From positions 19,944,317 to 20,008,316 of the forward strand of contig NC_084806.1 in assembly GCF_963583255.1 (NCBI RefSeq): DNA of 64,000 nt, written 5' to 3'. Under the pieces are notes generated by a model that was not told the DNA's origin, searched no databases, and saw nothing but the letters and a program-made list of their open reading frames with translations. Position numbers and translations under genes: made by a program. Shown here piece after piece: positions 48,784-59,664 of this stretch. Numbering within the stretch: the stretch's first letter is position 1; the number at the start of each line of letters is the position of its first letter. The stretch is from Pyrus communis. Its lineage: Eukaryota; Streptophyta; Magnoliopsida; Rosales; Rosaceae.

Positions 48784-50455
48784 TTGGAATAGGAATGAGA
48801 TGATCGTCGACGATGCATTTGCGTACTCAGTAGCTACTGACATCATACTTAGTGATGACATTGAACCACGTTCCGTTGATGAATGCCGATGTAAAACCGA
48901 TTGGTCAAACTGGAAACAAGCAATCCTGGTCGAACTTGATTCGCTCGCAAAATGTAAAGTGTTTGCGTATATCGTTCCTACACCACCACGTGTGAAGCCC
49001 ATTGGCTACAAGTGGGTTTTCGTGAGGAAGCGTAATGAGAAGAATGAAATAGTGCGATATAAAGTACGCCTCGTAGCACAAGGCTTTTCTCAGTGCTTGA
49101 GGATTGATTATGAGGAGACGTATTCTCCCGCAATGGACGGTATAACGTTCCGCTACCTTATCATTTTGGTGGTTTCCGAAAAACTATATATGTAGCTTAT
49201 GGACATGGTAACCACGTATCTCTATGGGGATCTAGATATGGGAATATACATGAAAGTTCCAGAATGACTTCCATTGATTGGTTCAAATAGTTCTAGACCA
49301 CGGAACACTCTCTCAATTAGGTTAAGAATGTCACTTTACGGATTGAAACAATCTGGGCGGATGTTGTATAACCGTCCGAGTAAATATTTGACAAGCCTAT
49401 GTGAACAATGAATTATGCCCATGCATGTTTATAAAGAAGTCACATTCTGGATTTGCAATCGTTGTAGTTTATGTCAACGACATGAACCTCATTAGGACTC
49501 CTGCAGAGCTTGGGGGAATTGCTGCACACTTGAAATCGGAATTTGAGATTTAGGATCTTGGGAAAACTCCATATTGTCTCGGCTTGGAGATCAAGCATTG
49601 TTCGGATGGAATCCTAGGACATGAATCGAACTATATCCAAAAGGTGTTGCATCGTTTTAATGATGATAAAGCGAAGCCTTGAAGTACACCCATGGTCATT
49701 TGGACTCTAGATGCTAAACAAGATCCTTTTCGTCCAAAAGAGGATAAGGAAGATATTTTGGAACCCGAAGTTCCTTACCTAAGTGCAATTGAGGCTTTAT
49801 TGTACTTGGCTCAATGCACTAGACTAGACATCTCCTTTGCTGTTAATCGTTTGGCAAGATACAGTAATGCACCCACACGCATGCATTGGAATGGTGTTAA
49901 AGATATTTTCGCTACCTCAAGGGTACTACGAATTTGGGCATGTTCTATACTCGCGAATCTTCAAGTGTTGCTGCCCCTTATGGTCATCGGATTGATTCTC
50001 GTCTTGTTGGTTACGCAGATGCTGGATATCTGTCTGACCCAGATAGGGCACGTTCTCAAATGGGTTATGTCTATACCGTTGGAGACACTGTTATATCTTA
50101 GAGGTTTGCCAAGCAAACACTAGTTGCGACTTTGTTGAACCATGCTGAGATTCTCACCTTGCATGAAGGATCGCGTAAGTGCTTTTGGCTGATAGAAGTT
50201 ATGGAACATATTCGAAGCACTAGTGGTTTTACATCAATCGTTGACCTTCCTACGACGATCTTTGAGACAATACAGCATGTATTGAGCAGTTAAAGAAGGG
50301 ATATATCAAGGAAGACAACACCAAGCACATAGCGCCGAAGTTCTTTTACTCACACCACCAGCGGCAGCATCAGAACATTGAAATCAAGCAAATCCGTTCC
50401 CAGGACAACCTAGCCGATCTCTTCACCAAGTCATTGCCCAAATCTACTTTTTAGA
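48784..50455 (+). pseudogene. Copia reverse transcriptase-RNase H remnant
   Basis: Starts with a frame giving MIVDDAFAYSVATDIILSDD, then YKWVFVRKRNEKNEIVRYKV, LVAQGFSQCLRIDYEETYSP, the hallmark copia reverse-transcriptase start. A TAG stop follows at 49193. The catalytic box, normally YVDD, reads YVND at 49470-49481. RLSLYGLKQ-type text (RMSLYGLKQSGR), YIQKVLHRF, and RNase H pieces GYADAGYLSDPDRARSQMGY and LADLFTKSLPK-like (LADLFTKSLPKSTF) follow in shifting frames. Confidence 0.9.
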
Positions 50456-50934
50456 AGCTCGTCCAAGGAATTGGTATACGTAAATTATTTGAGTTGAATC
50501 GCTTGTGGTTCTCTTATTTAGAAGTTATGGCTAACTCAAGGGGAGAATCTATAAGTATACTCTCATGATCTTAATGTACTCTTTTTACTACAATTAGGAG
50601 CATTTTTTCCATTGGGTTTTTGCTACCTAACGATGTTTTAACGAGGCACCCATCTTGGGATGATTATACTCCGTTGAGTTCACTACTTTCGTCCTGTTTG
50701 ACGTTTGTTTTAGACATTATGCATACTTCTCACTTTTCTCCTTAGTCTATGGGTTTTCCCCATGCCTTGGGTTTTACCATAACGAGGTTTTGTGAGTTTT
50801 ACTACAAATGCATACTTTCTTAAATTTGAGACTCGCGTTCACCCGTTGTGCCGATGACTTCATCAATTATTCTACCTTATCTGCTAAAGATTTGATGGGA
50901 TGGTTTGTTGAGTATTTACACACTCAAGGGGGAG

Positions 50935-51201
50935 TGTTGCAGTCATATTTTGAATAGGAATGTGATTGTGTAAATCCTAGTAGTTATGGGAATGTATCTT
51001 ATATTCCTATTAGGAGTTGATTACCCATTAAATGTTGTAACCCTAAAGGGAAAGGTTTTTACCTATCCTACTACTATAAATAAAGGCACAATAGGGTGAA
51101 TCAAACACACGTCACAATTAAACCACTATCTCATCTTTCTGATTGTCGCCGGCCCTCTCTCTCTAAACTTTAAGATTGTTCAATCACATAGGCCTACAAC
51201 A
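50935..51201 (+). repeat. Copia 3' LTR
   Basis: 267 bp with the same ends as the 5' LTR, preceded by the purine tract and followed by the GTAAC duplication. Confidence 0.95.
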
Positions 51202-51403
51202 GTAACATATTTGAATGATTAAACAATCTTAGATTTTAATAATTTTTTTTAAAAAAAATTATATTTTAGTAATTTTTTTTAAAATTATCTTCAAATGAAG
51301 AGTAAGAAATTGAACGACTTTAATTATGAAATTTATACGATGAAGAGATACGTAATTTATAAGTGGAGGAATGTGATTCAGAGAGATATTAGAATATATA
51401 ATA

Positions 51404-51550
51404 GGGGTGTGCTATCCACACACTCTATTTTACTTCTCACACACCCTTGATAAGTTCTGTCCATTGATCTTCTTCAATTCATCCGATCCGACGGTCAAAA
51501 ATTAAAAAGGTGTGTGAGAAGTAAAATGGAGTGTATGGATATCACATCCC
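51404..51550. mobile_element. hAT-type MITE, 147 bp
   Basis: GGGGTGTGCTATCCACACAC on the left pairs with the inverse of GTGTATGGATATCACATCCC on the right, and the pairing continues with ATTTTACTTCTCACACACC. A perfect 8-bp duplication ATATAATA is at 51396-51403 and 51551-51558. No coding. Confidence 0.92.
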
Positions 51551-51559
51551 ATATAATAC

Positions 51560-52200
51560 TGGTCGTAAATTGGTTGCTGAAAGCAATTATATAGTCAATT
51601 GAAACAACTTGCTTAATCGATAGTCGAAGTCATCGATAAGAAAAACGGTCTGGGCCAGGAACGTATATGCTACCAGCGTTCGGATTGTGATTTTTTTCTT
51701 TTCATTTTGCGGACTATTCGTTTTTTATCTTTCAACACTTTTGAATAAAGTTTCTTGAGAAATGCTAAGGAGATTATCTTAAAGTGAGACTTTTCATGGG
51801 CTCTTTGCCACCTCATCTTTTTGGCAGAATGTTGTATGATGCGAACATGAAAATTATGCAAAAAATATGCGGTGGAGAAGAATTTACAACGAGTCCCACT
51901 TTTCACAAGTCTTGTTGGCAATTCTTAGGTCCCTTTTTCCAATAAGAGAAGGACGTAACCGGTGTTAAAAAAGAAGGGAAACTTTTGAGATCGTCTAGGC
52001 AAATAGCTGTTGTGGGAGGCCTTAGATTATTTCGGGTTTCAAGAATAGGGCATAGAGAGTATTGGAGTGGGGTGGGAAAAAAAACAATTTGGGTCATTTT
52101 AAAAAGGAGGCCTAAACTTCTAATTTTTAAATTAATATCAGAGGTGTTAATAGTTGACAATTTAAGCCGTTCTAGAATTGCCAATAGGCAACAGCAGTAG
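51560..52200. other. Intergenic, no gene seen
   Basis: Open frames on both strands near 51900-52250 lack domains; the minus-strand one overlaps the inverted end of the next element. Confidence 0.45.
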
Positions 52201-52613
52201 AAAGGAAAAATTGGAAAAGTAACCAAAATTTGGATCCCATATAAAATTATGGCCACATTTTCAAATTTTTGATAATTATAACTAAGAGTTGATGTGAGAA
52301 TACTATTATACCCTTAAATCCTATGCCACGACCAAAATATCCAATTTTGTTAGCTACAAGCAAGTTCATCCTCTTCCCTCGACTCCCTAAGTATCTCAGT
52401 CCCTCTTAACCAACATATACCTCTGAAGACTCTAGTTCCTCACTGACCACTCACATCCAAACAAATGGAACTAGAGCCGCCAATCCTTCTTCCAATTGCC
52501 ACTTAGCTTATAGTCTCCGTACCTTTCAAAAGAACCACAAAAATAGGTCAGAATTTTATTTATTTATTTTACAAAAACAGAGAAATTTGAAGAATGCTTT
52601 GGGTGAGTAGTAA

Positions 52614-54213
52614 GGTCATCTCCAACTAAAGGAGGGCCAGAGGGGTTGTTTTAACCCTATGACCCTCCAAGAAATTAATATTTTAATGAACAGTGTCATG
52701 CTATATTTCTTACTATCTCCAACTGAGGGGCCAGAGAGCCATAGGCCAAACATAATCCTGTGACAAAAAGCCATCTCCAACCCAGGGGGCCAAAGGACTA
52801 TAGGCCAACCATAATTTATTATTTTAATTCAAAAACTACAACAACTTAAATTGAAAAACTATAACTTAAATTTAAAAACTACAACAACTTAAATTTAAAG
52901 TCTATAATCATCATCATTATCATCCGCCCTTGTAGGATTATAGTCAGAGATAAACAACTCCCGTTGGGCCATAATATCCCTCTTTTTCCTATCAAAATAG
53001 GCCTTACTCATTGGAGTGTAATCCGAAGTGTTCCTTTGCATATTCCTATTATTCATCTCTTTTTGTATTTGTTTGGCCCGTTCTTCGTGCCTACGATTCC
53101 TTTAATATTTAAAACCTCATTTTTTAAACCCAAACTTGGTTACAAACCCTACTTACAGATCATATCTCAATTACTTTCCTACTCAATCAAGATTTTTCCC
53201 CATCAAAACCAGCAAATCATTACCTGATTCATCAATGGCTCAACAAAAAAGCACAAATATTATAAACAACACAGACAGAGCCAAAGATATGGAAATCAAA
53301 AGAGAACCCAATTTCTTAAACCAAAAACCCACCTCAAAGATGCAATCTTTCACAAGAATTACAGCCTACAGCTCATACAACAGCTTAAAATTCCAAGAAA
53401 AAAAAAATTAGAAATTAGAAAACATGCCTTGGTGGTGATGTGGCCTTCTGTTTTGCAGTTTAGTCTATGGATTGTGTGGAGGATGAGTGTCACCTTTTTT
53501 CCTTCTCCAACTCATAACTCAAAAACCACAGCAACCCAACAATCCCATAAATGAATACCATCACAGATTCTGTAAGTCCAATTAGAAAAACAAAACAATT
53601 AAAAAATGAAAAAATGAAGCAAAAATTACAAAGCTTTTTGATATGGAGGTCTGTGAATTTTTGGCGGGGCAAATCCGATGATAAGCAGAACAATCAAGAA
53701 ATTCCATATTGAGAAATTGAACGCTTTTAGGCCATCTCCAAAGCAGCAAGCTGGGGAGCTTCTCTGAAAAAACAAAAAGCAACAGAAAGTAAATATCATA
53801 CCGAATTCGAATATCGAAACCCAATCAACATAATTGCAGATTGAGAAATTGAACTCACTACTTTACTCTATTTTCAGAGATTGGGTTCGAATTTGAAGCG
53901 TCTTCCATGGTTTTGAAGCTTCAGATTTCAAAACCCATCGTCAAAACGTAAAGCTCGATGGGAGAGAAAGAAGATGAATCAGAAGAAGAAGAGGAGGAAG
54001 AGAGAAGCTTGAGTCGTTGCCTGCGAGAGGAAGAGAGGTCGGCTCGGGGCTAGTTGGTCGGCTCAAAGGAGCCAGCCAGTTGGCCGGCCCAAAGGAGCCA
54101 GCCAGTTGGCCTGATTCCTCCTTTTTGGCTTGGTGGGTCCCATGATGCATTTATTCTAACTTTCGGTTGGAGACGGTTTTCATGTCATTTTAAACTATTT
54201 TTGATCCTCTGAT
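52614..54213 (-). mobile_element. PIF/Harbinger-type element, right end truncated
   Basis: The left end GGTCATCTCCAACTAAAGG and the interior (GAGGGCCAGAGGGG, CTCCAAGAAATTAATATTTT) match the element at 12011-12813, with TAA at 52611-52613 as one side of the duplication. Near the right end, GGTTGGAGACGGTTTTC and TATTTTTGATCCTCTGATC match too, but the terminal inverted repeat is gone. It carries a fragment of ORF1 coding on the reverse strand. Confidence 0.78.
52920..53105 (-). pseudogene. Harbinger ORF1 (Myb/SANT-like) C-terminal fragment
   Basis: Reverse-strand text HEERAKQIQKEMNNRNMQRN, TSDYTPMSKAYFDRKKRDIM, AQRELFISDYNPTRADDNDD matches the C-terminal part (coiled, basic then acidic) of the plant ORF1 proteins that accompany Harbinger/Pong transposases, the same type as the N-terminal piece seen at 28844. 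No intact frame remains around it. Confidence 0.7.
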
Positions 54214-54712
54214 CGGATCGATTAATGGTGCTTGGGTGTGCAGTAGCTTTGAGGTGGTAGTCGATGGCCCAACGGATGGCCTGCCAGGCATTCTGCAGCT
54301 CACCCTTCATCCATGCGCAAGGAAGATGAGAAAGCAGACCTCCAATGGCGGTTTTGGCCCATGGATTTTCTCTACCCCCACCCACACTGACACCCAAATC
54401 ATCAAATCGAAAACTTGTTAGGCGTTAGCGCTTTTTCAGTGTCAAACGCATATTTCAGTTTCAAATGTAGATTGCAAGTTTCCCAACTCTTCAGTCCCAA
54501 AACTTTCAGGTAAGTAAAAACTTTATTGGGTAATGTTTTGTTGTTTTTGCTATTTGGTTGTTGAGAAAATCGGAGGGAATGACAAAGTTTTTAGTCATTA
54601 AGGGTATATTAGTATTTTACATCAATTTTTTTGTTATAATTATCATATACATAAAATGATGGCTATAATTCTATATGGGATTCAAATTTTAGTTTTTTTC
54701 CATATTTCCCCA

Positions 54713-55120
54713 TGTAATCCCCCTCTGTCAACAATACGAAGCATGTTATTTTTCTTTACGAACAATTTAACATTGCATTTTCCGTTTGGCAAGTCGTTAA
54801 CAATACACTGGAGTGACATTTTTTTTTTTCCTGTTCTGGAGGAAAACTAAAATGACTTAAATTGTTAACTATTTAATATTTTAGGTGGTAATGCGAAAAT
54901 TTTGAAAGGTCGAGTCCCTTTTTGAAAGTGACCTAATTAAACATTTTTGGTGTACTATGTAATTAACTCTAATTTGTTTTTCTTTTTTTTTTTTCTGTCT
55001 TTTTTCAAGGGCAAGTTAGGTAAGTAGAACTTGACTTCTGTTCAAGTCCTTGCAGGTCTACTCCCTCCCATCTTTCTGTTTACTGTGCCTTTAAAACACT
55101 CATCTGAGTTTCTTCTTCAG
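54713..55120. other. Intergenic upstream of the receptor-kinase relic
   Basis: No feature recognised. Confidence 0.4.
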
Positions 55121-55446
55121 ATGCGAAAGTTTCTTAAGAAAATAATGATGAATATGTTCTTCCTTTGCAACCTTTGCTTTCGGAGCTGCTCGATTGCCGC
55201 AAGATGCAGGTACGTAGTACATTTAACCTTAATATTTACATGTCAATTACTTCTTCCTTATTAATCACCTTAATTTGTTTCATCCTTTAACTTTGTAAAC
55301 GTTTTAATGGAAAAACTTAAAATAATATGTCATCTTTGGATTCATGATTCACTGTTCTTGATTACATATTAATTTTTTTTTTCTATGGTGCAACATCTAT
55401 CTATATATAGTACCAGTTGCATAAATATGTATATTTTGACTATATG

Positions 55447-55494
<48 letters not shown>

Positions 55495-55700
55495 CTCCAT
55501 TTTATCATTTTTGTAGTGCAAGCTTTAGCTGACATAGCAAAGGCACTGGGGAATACGGACTGGGATTTCAGTTGAGATGCAGATCCATGCAGCGACCAAC
55601 TTCCATGAAGTGATCCAAACGCAACTCAAGGATTTGAGAATGCCGTCACTTGTAATTGCTCCTTTGACAACTCCACTGTTTGCCATGTTACCAGCATTTA
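55121..55700 (+). pseudogene. LRR-VIII receptor kinase N-terminal relic
   Basis: Exon 1 (55121-55209) encodes a hydrophobic leader, MRKFLKKIMMNMFFLCNLCF then RSCSIAARC, ending at CAG/GTACGT. Exon 2 from 55517 encodes VQALADIAKALGNTDWDFS, a stop, then after a frame change GFENAVTCNCSFDNSTVCHV. This is the N-terminal cap of LRR-VIII-2 receptor kinases (At1g53430 type): the alpha-helical EVQALADIAKTLG start, DPCS, and the paired-cysteine VTCNCSF box that precedes the leucine-rich repeats. The frame is off across the splice, and nothing recognisable follows, so it is a broken 5' fragment. The same family supplies the scraps at 25-33 kb, on the opposite strand. Confidence 0.85.
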
Positions 55701-56487
55701 AACCTCTCTCTCTCTCTCAGATTATTTTTAAAAGATTACTCAAATTATTTGTAAATGATTACCCAAATAAAAAAATCATAGAACCATTAGATTACATGAT
55801 GGTCAATTTTCTACTTTTTGGAAGCGCCTTATATTTTCGTTGTCCAAATTATATACCTTCCAAGCATTTTCAAAGGAGATCAAATTTTAAACATAGAATT
55901 TAAATTTAAGAGTCTATGTAGCACTTTTATCATATTTAAAGTTCTGTTTTCAATCCGATATGTTAATTTAAACTATTATTTATTACTTTATTTATTTTCA
56001 AAATTGTGATTGATTTGGAATTGTTGTTAAATTTGAAAGCAACCGCATTGTTGCCAATCAACGTCATGCCACATAAGAATTGACATCTTAGTTAGAAAAC
56101 ATTAATATTGTCTTTTTTTGCTGTTAATGTTATTACTGATTTTGACTTTTTAACATCTACTCTGGAGATGCTTAGCAATTTCAAACATATTTAGTATTTT
56201 GCAAGCGTAACTTACGAATGAAGGTTTTAGGCTTCAATGTCAAATCTCGGTCGAGAAATGCAGAAACAAAGCCAAACAGAGGTTAACACTTTAAACATAA
56301 CCACATAACCAACAGAGGATACCACTTTAAGCATAACCACATAACCACTTCAAGAGTGCATCAAATTGTCTTAACAAAAATTTCTTAAGATCTCATATAC
56401 TCTCATCCAACCAATTCAAAAACATCCAACACCACATGCAATTTGAAGAAAGGAACAAGATTACGACATATGTAACTCGGTACTAGA
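55701..56487. other. Intergenic and RPP3 3' flank
   Basis: The upper part is unassigned; the last 100-250 bases before 56488 are probably RPP3 3' UTR (on the minus strand). A mixed (TA)n/(TG)n microsatellite lies just before, in the relic's intron at 55445-55490. Confidence 0.45.
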
Positions 56488-57670
56488 TTAATCAAAGAGA
56501 GAGAATCCCATGTCATCATCGCTCTCCTCCTTCTCTTCCTTCTTCTCCTCAGCTGCGGGAGCCTCTGCAGCAGCCGCTGCACCACCTCCTGGAGCCACAG
56601 CACCACCACCACCTCCAATGAAGGCACCGCCGCCGCCACCACCACCACCAACGATCACCTGAACCAAATAAGTTTCAACATACAAATTCAGCACCACAAC
56701 ACAATAACTTAAAAAGAGATTAGCACGCATGAACAATTTATAACACCCACACTTGGTTTTCAAAGTTCTTTGATGCTGTAGCATTTGTCTAAAACAACTG
56801 GTCTTAAGGGGCAATAAAAAGGCATACAAGCATCGACTCATGATTATGGATGCCTCAAACAATTGGATCATATTTTACACGTAAAACAAGTCATACAATT
56901 TGGCATAGTAACGAAAGCAACCACAGACGATTTGAGCAAACACAAGTCAGAGTAGTTTGAAGCAAAAACCCTAACACAAGTGAAGTGGAACAGAAAATAC
57001 AGTTTGGCAGAGTAACGAATGCATCCATGAACGAATTGAGCGAACATAATTCCGACTAATTTGAAGCAAAAACCCAAACACAAGGGTTGTGGAGCATATT
57101 TTACATGTAAAACAAGTCATATAATTTGGCATAGTAACGAATGCGTCCGCAGATGATTTGGGCAATCATAATTCTACAGTTCATTCCATCATTATTATTA
57201 TTTTACTTTTGCAACAATCGATTACATTTCTGGGAAAACATATAACAAATTAAAAGATAAAAAAAATAACAAATTAAAAGATCAAAAAAATCAGAGAGAT
57301 CAAGAAACAATAAACAACAAATCAAATCAAATCAAATCCCAGATTTGAATTTTCCAAGTCAACTGAAAACCGTAAGAAAAATACAGAACTTTAGAATCAA
57401 AGGCATAGGAGGCTAGGAACAATAATACAACACGAGATTTAGGGGGAGGGGGAGAGAGAGAGAGAGAGAGACCTGGAAGACGGCTGAGGTGGGAGTGACA
57501 GGAGAGTAGGAGGTCTGGACACCGCCGGTGGAGTCGGAAGAGAGAGCGGACTGGACCAGCTTCCTCTGGAGCTCGAATGTGGATGGAGCGGAGGCCTCAA
57601 GGTCTCCATTCTGCTGCTTGGCGCACCACTCTCCCCCGGAGGTCCTCAACACGAAGGTGAACACTCCCAT
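56488..57670 (-). CDS. RPP3: 60S acidic ribosomal protein P3
   Basis: Two exons, 57670-57473 (66 codons) and 56658-56488 (56 codons plus stop), joined at GT-AG sites, give 122 residues, the usual size. P3 is the plant-specific member of the ribosomal stalk of the large subunit, working with P0, P1 and P2 to recruit translation factors. Visible features: N-terminal [20 protein letters not shown], the dimerisation-domain segment [24 protein letters not shown] ending exon 1, a glycine-rich then alanine-rich hinge (about residues 70-106), a Lys/Glu stretch, and the universal acidic end [11 protein letters not shown] that contacts elongation factors. The ATG at 57670 is chosen because it opens the conserved GVFTF start. 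The 814-bp intron carries a tandem repeat. Confidence 0.96.
56868..57180 (-). repeat. Three imperfect tandem units of about 105 bp in the RPP3 intron
   Basis: Units share TTTGGCATAGTAACGAA(T/A)GC, then GA(C/T)GAATTGAGC-like text, then TTTGAAGCAAAAACCC and ACACAAG. Copies start near 56870, 56985 and 57093. Confidence 0.85.
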
Positions 57671-57687
57671 GGCGAATCGATAACACT

Positions 57688-57801
57688 AACCCTAACGCTG
57701 GTTTCAGTGATGTAGATTTTGGCGCTTTGAGACGACACGGGCAAGACGGCAGTTTACTCTGAGTTTGGCTCTATATGTACAATACGATGCCAAAACCCTA
57801 G
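57688..57801 (-). promoter_or_regulatory. RPP3 leader and promoter telo-box motifs
   Basis: AACCCTAAC at 57688-57696 (within the leader) and AAACCCTAG at 57793-57801 are telo-box motifs, well known in plant ribosomal-protein gene promoters and leaders. No site II motif was seen nearby. Confidence 0.65.
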
Positions 57802-57959
57802 CAGCCGCTGACATTCAAAGACAAATTTAACCCTATCATCTTTCACAATTCCATTTCTACTTTTTTATTGGTTGTGGTTCGACCCGTAACGGATCTGATT
57901 TATCAGCCTATAGGCAAGTTTGAGATTGTAGTGCTTTTAAAATAAAAGTATTTGTCGGT

Positions 57960-58432
57960 TTGCTATCAAATTTGTATAGAGTTACTAATTTTCTTCGTGA
58001 GCTTTAATTTTGGCTAATTATCTCTTTAAATTTTTGTAATTCGTCAATTCCTCTGAACTTTAACATTACCCATTACCCCTCTAAAATTTTACAAATAGTC
58101 AATTTCCCCTTGAACTTTAACTTTAGTGTTAGATTTTAAAAATCATCATCCAATTTTTCATGCTTTTACCCTCACACAATTGTCATGTGTTGTCCGCATG
58201 ATCAAAATGAATGGAAAATTGGATAAAAAGTTTAAAATATAGCATAAGGGGAATTGACTATTTATAAAAGTTCAAGGGGTAATTGGCTAAAATTAAAGTT
58301 CGAGGGGTAAATTGACTAATTAGAAAAGTTCAAGGGGTAATCGGCTAAAATTAAAGTTCAGGGGGAATTGACATCTCAATACAAGTTCGAGTGGCAAATC
58401 GACAAATATGCCTTTATAAAAAAGCAGCTTAT
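57960..58432. mobile_element. Foldback element with internally repeated arms
   Basis: The left arm (about 57990-58130) has repeated GAACTTTAA and ACCCCTC/CAATTTCCCCTTG blocks; the right arm (about 58248-58430) has the inverse blocks AAAGTTCAAGGGGTAATTGG and AAATTAAAGTTCGAGGGG repeated. Each arm is itself made of two or three units. Likely a MULE-related or other foldback element; ends are approximate. Confidence 0.65.
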
Positions 58433-58628
58433 TAAAAAATTTGGAACATCAAATATGTTTGGTTAAAAAAAAAAAAATAAATAAAAAAAAGAAAAAAAAA
58501 AGTGTTTTTTAAAAGAAAGAACTGTTGTCAATGACAAAAAAACAAAAAAGAATAGGAAAACAGAAGAAGGGTTTTGTTTCAAAGCATAGTAATCAATGCC
58601 CATTTAATAAAATTTTCAAATGGCAAGT

Positions 58629-59659
58629 TGTTTGGACCCAAATTAACAATTTTGAGCTGAGAGCAGTCATGGGCTTGACCCAGAAGAAAAGCCCAAATGC
58701 CTTGGGATATTCCCAAATAAAGCCTAGCCCAAAGAAGGTTGGCTAAGTCCCACTAGGAGTTGATTTCATTGTAAACCTGGATAGAGCTTTGGCTGAGTCT
58801 TGATACAATGAGGAGCCTTCAAATGTTGATGATGCATCAAATCAAGGAGCATCTACTGGCAATCAAGGATTGAATATGGAGGATAATAAGGCTAGATTCA
58901 TAGTTCTAAGATGCTAGGATTGGCCAAAATTTATTCATAATGGATAAAGGAGAGATCAAGGTGTTATAATCCAACTGGGATTCTACTTTGGCCATGTGGG
59001 AAATTATCACTATAAATAGAGAAAGGAATGCATCATTTAAGACCCTTCAAATTAACACACAAATCTGGCCTGCGCAAACTCTCGCTCTACGGGAAACTTC
59101 TCAGATATCTTGAGATTTTTATTTTACCCTTTTTTCCACCAACACATCTTCAGTTTGGATAAATAGCAATATGAAGGCAACCAACGATATTTTCAGTTTG
59201 GATAAATACTACTGGAGTTGTAGAATCAAGCGATCAAGGAGCACCTTCAGTTTGGATAAACATCACTGCTTCGAGACCGACTAGTTATCTATCTAAGTTT
59301 TGGTCAGCAAGGAATCTTTGAATCATTATTGGAAGAGGTAATCTCATTAACCTTTCGGCGAGATAGGGTGTTATTAGGTTACAACATTCGGTACACTAAA
59401 AGTCGATTATTTACTGAACTTCATAGTACTACCAGCCTTGTCTTTAGGCTCTAGAACCTGAAGGTTAAGACGTGTTCATTCCTCAGCTGCAGTCGCAAGA
59501 TTTAGAAGTCATCAATGCACCGAACGCCACATCAACATTCATTCACTCCCCGACCGAGCTTAACCAACGAGTTAGCACGCCCTGCATTCAACCGAATGAC
59601 ACTTATTAGCTATTCATCATGCGAGCCACGTGGGTTTAGTAGTTTTTTTAGGGTCAACA
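58629..59659 (-). mobile_element. Solo gypsy-type LTR (TGTTGACCC family)
   Basis: On the reverse strand it starts TGTTGACCCTAAAA and ends GGGTCCAAACA. It is flanked by a perfect 5-bp duplication CAAGT at 58624-58628 and 59660-59664. Length 1031 bp. Contains repeated CCAAACTGAAG motifs and matches 38555-39449. The single LTR with a duplication indicates recombination between the two original LTRs. Confidence 0.93.
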
Positions 59660-59664
59660 CAAGT

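Larger units (their letters stand above)
40546..51201 (+). mobile_element. Full-length, inactive Ty1-copia retrotransposon
   Basis: LTRs at 40546-40816 and 50935-51201 are about 90 percent alike by eye, each beginning TGTTGCAGTCATATTT and ending GGCCTACAACA. A perfect 5-bp duplication GTAAC lies at 40541-40545 and 51202-51206. A purine tract AAGGGGGAG precedes the 3' LTR, and a degenerate primer-binding-site-like ATTATCAGCATGC follows the 5' LTR. The internal order is gag, protease, integrase, reverse transcriptase, RNase H, which is copia order. All frames are broken. Two later insertions (44981-46775 and 47122-48783) inflate the length to 10.7 kb; without them it would be about 7.2 kb. Confidence 0.96.
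52203..54712. mobile_element. Mutator-like element with inverted ends of about 115 bp
   Basis: About 52203-52318 and 54597-54712 are inverted, diverged copies: GTTATAATTATC, ATGGCTATAATTCTATATGG and GGATTCAAATTTTAG on the right match the reverse complement of the left. Both outer ends read GGAAAAATTGG-like or its inverse. No clean target duplication found. A Harbinger element is nested at 52614-54213. Confidence 0.6.

Noticed and set aside
56488..56871. A 127-codon reverse-strand gene starting at 56871
   Set aside because: Only its last 56 codons are real coding (RPP3 exon 2); the upstream part is intron with an in-frame run by chance.
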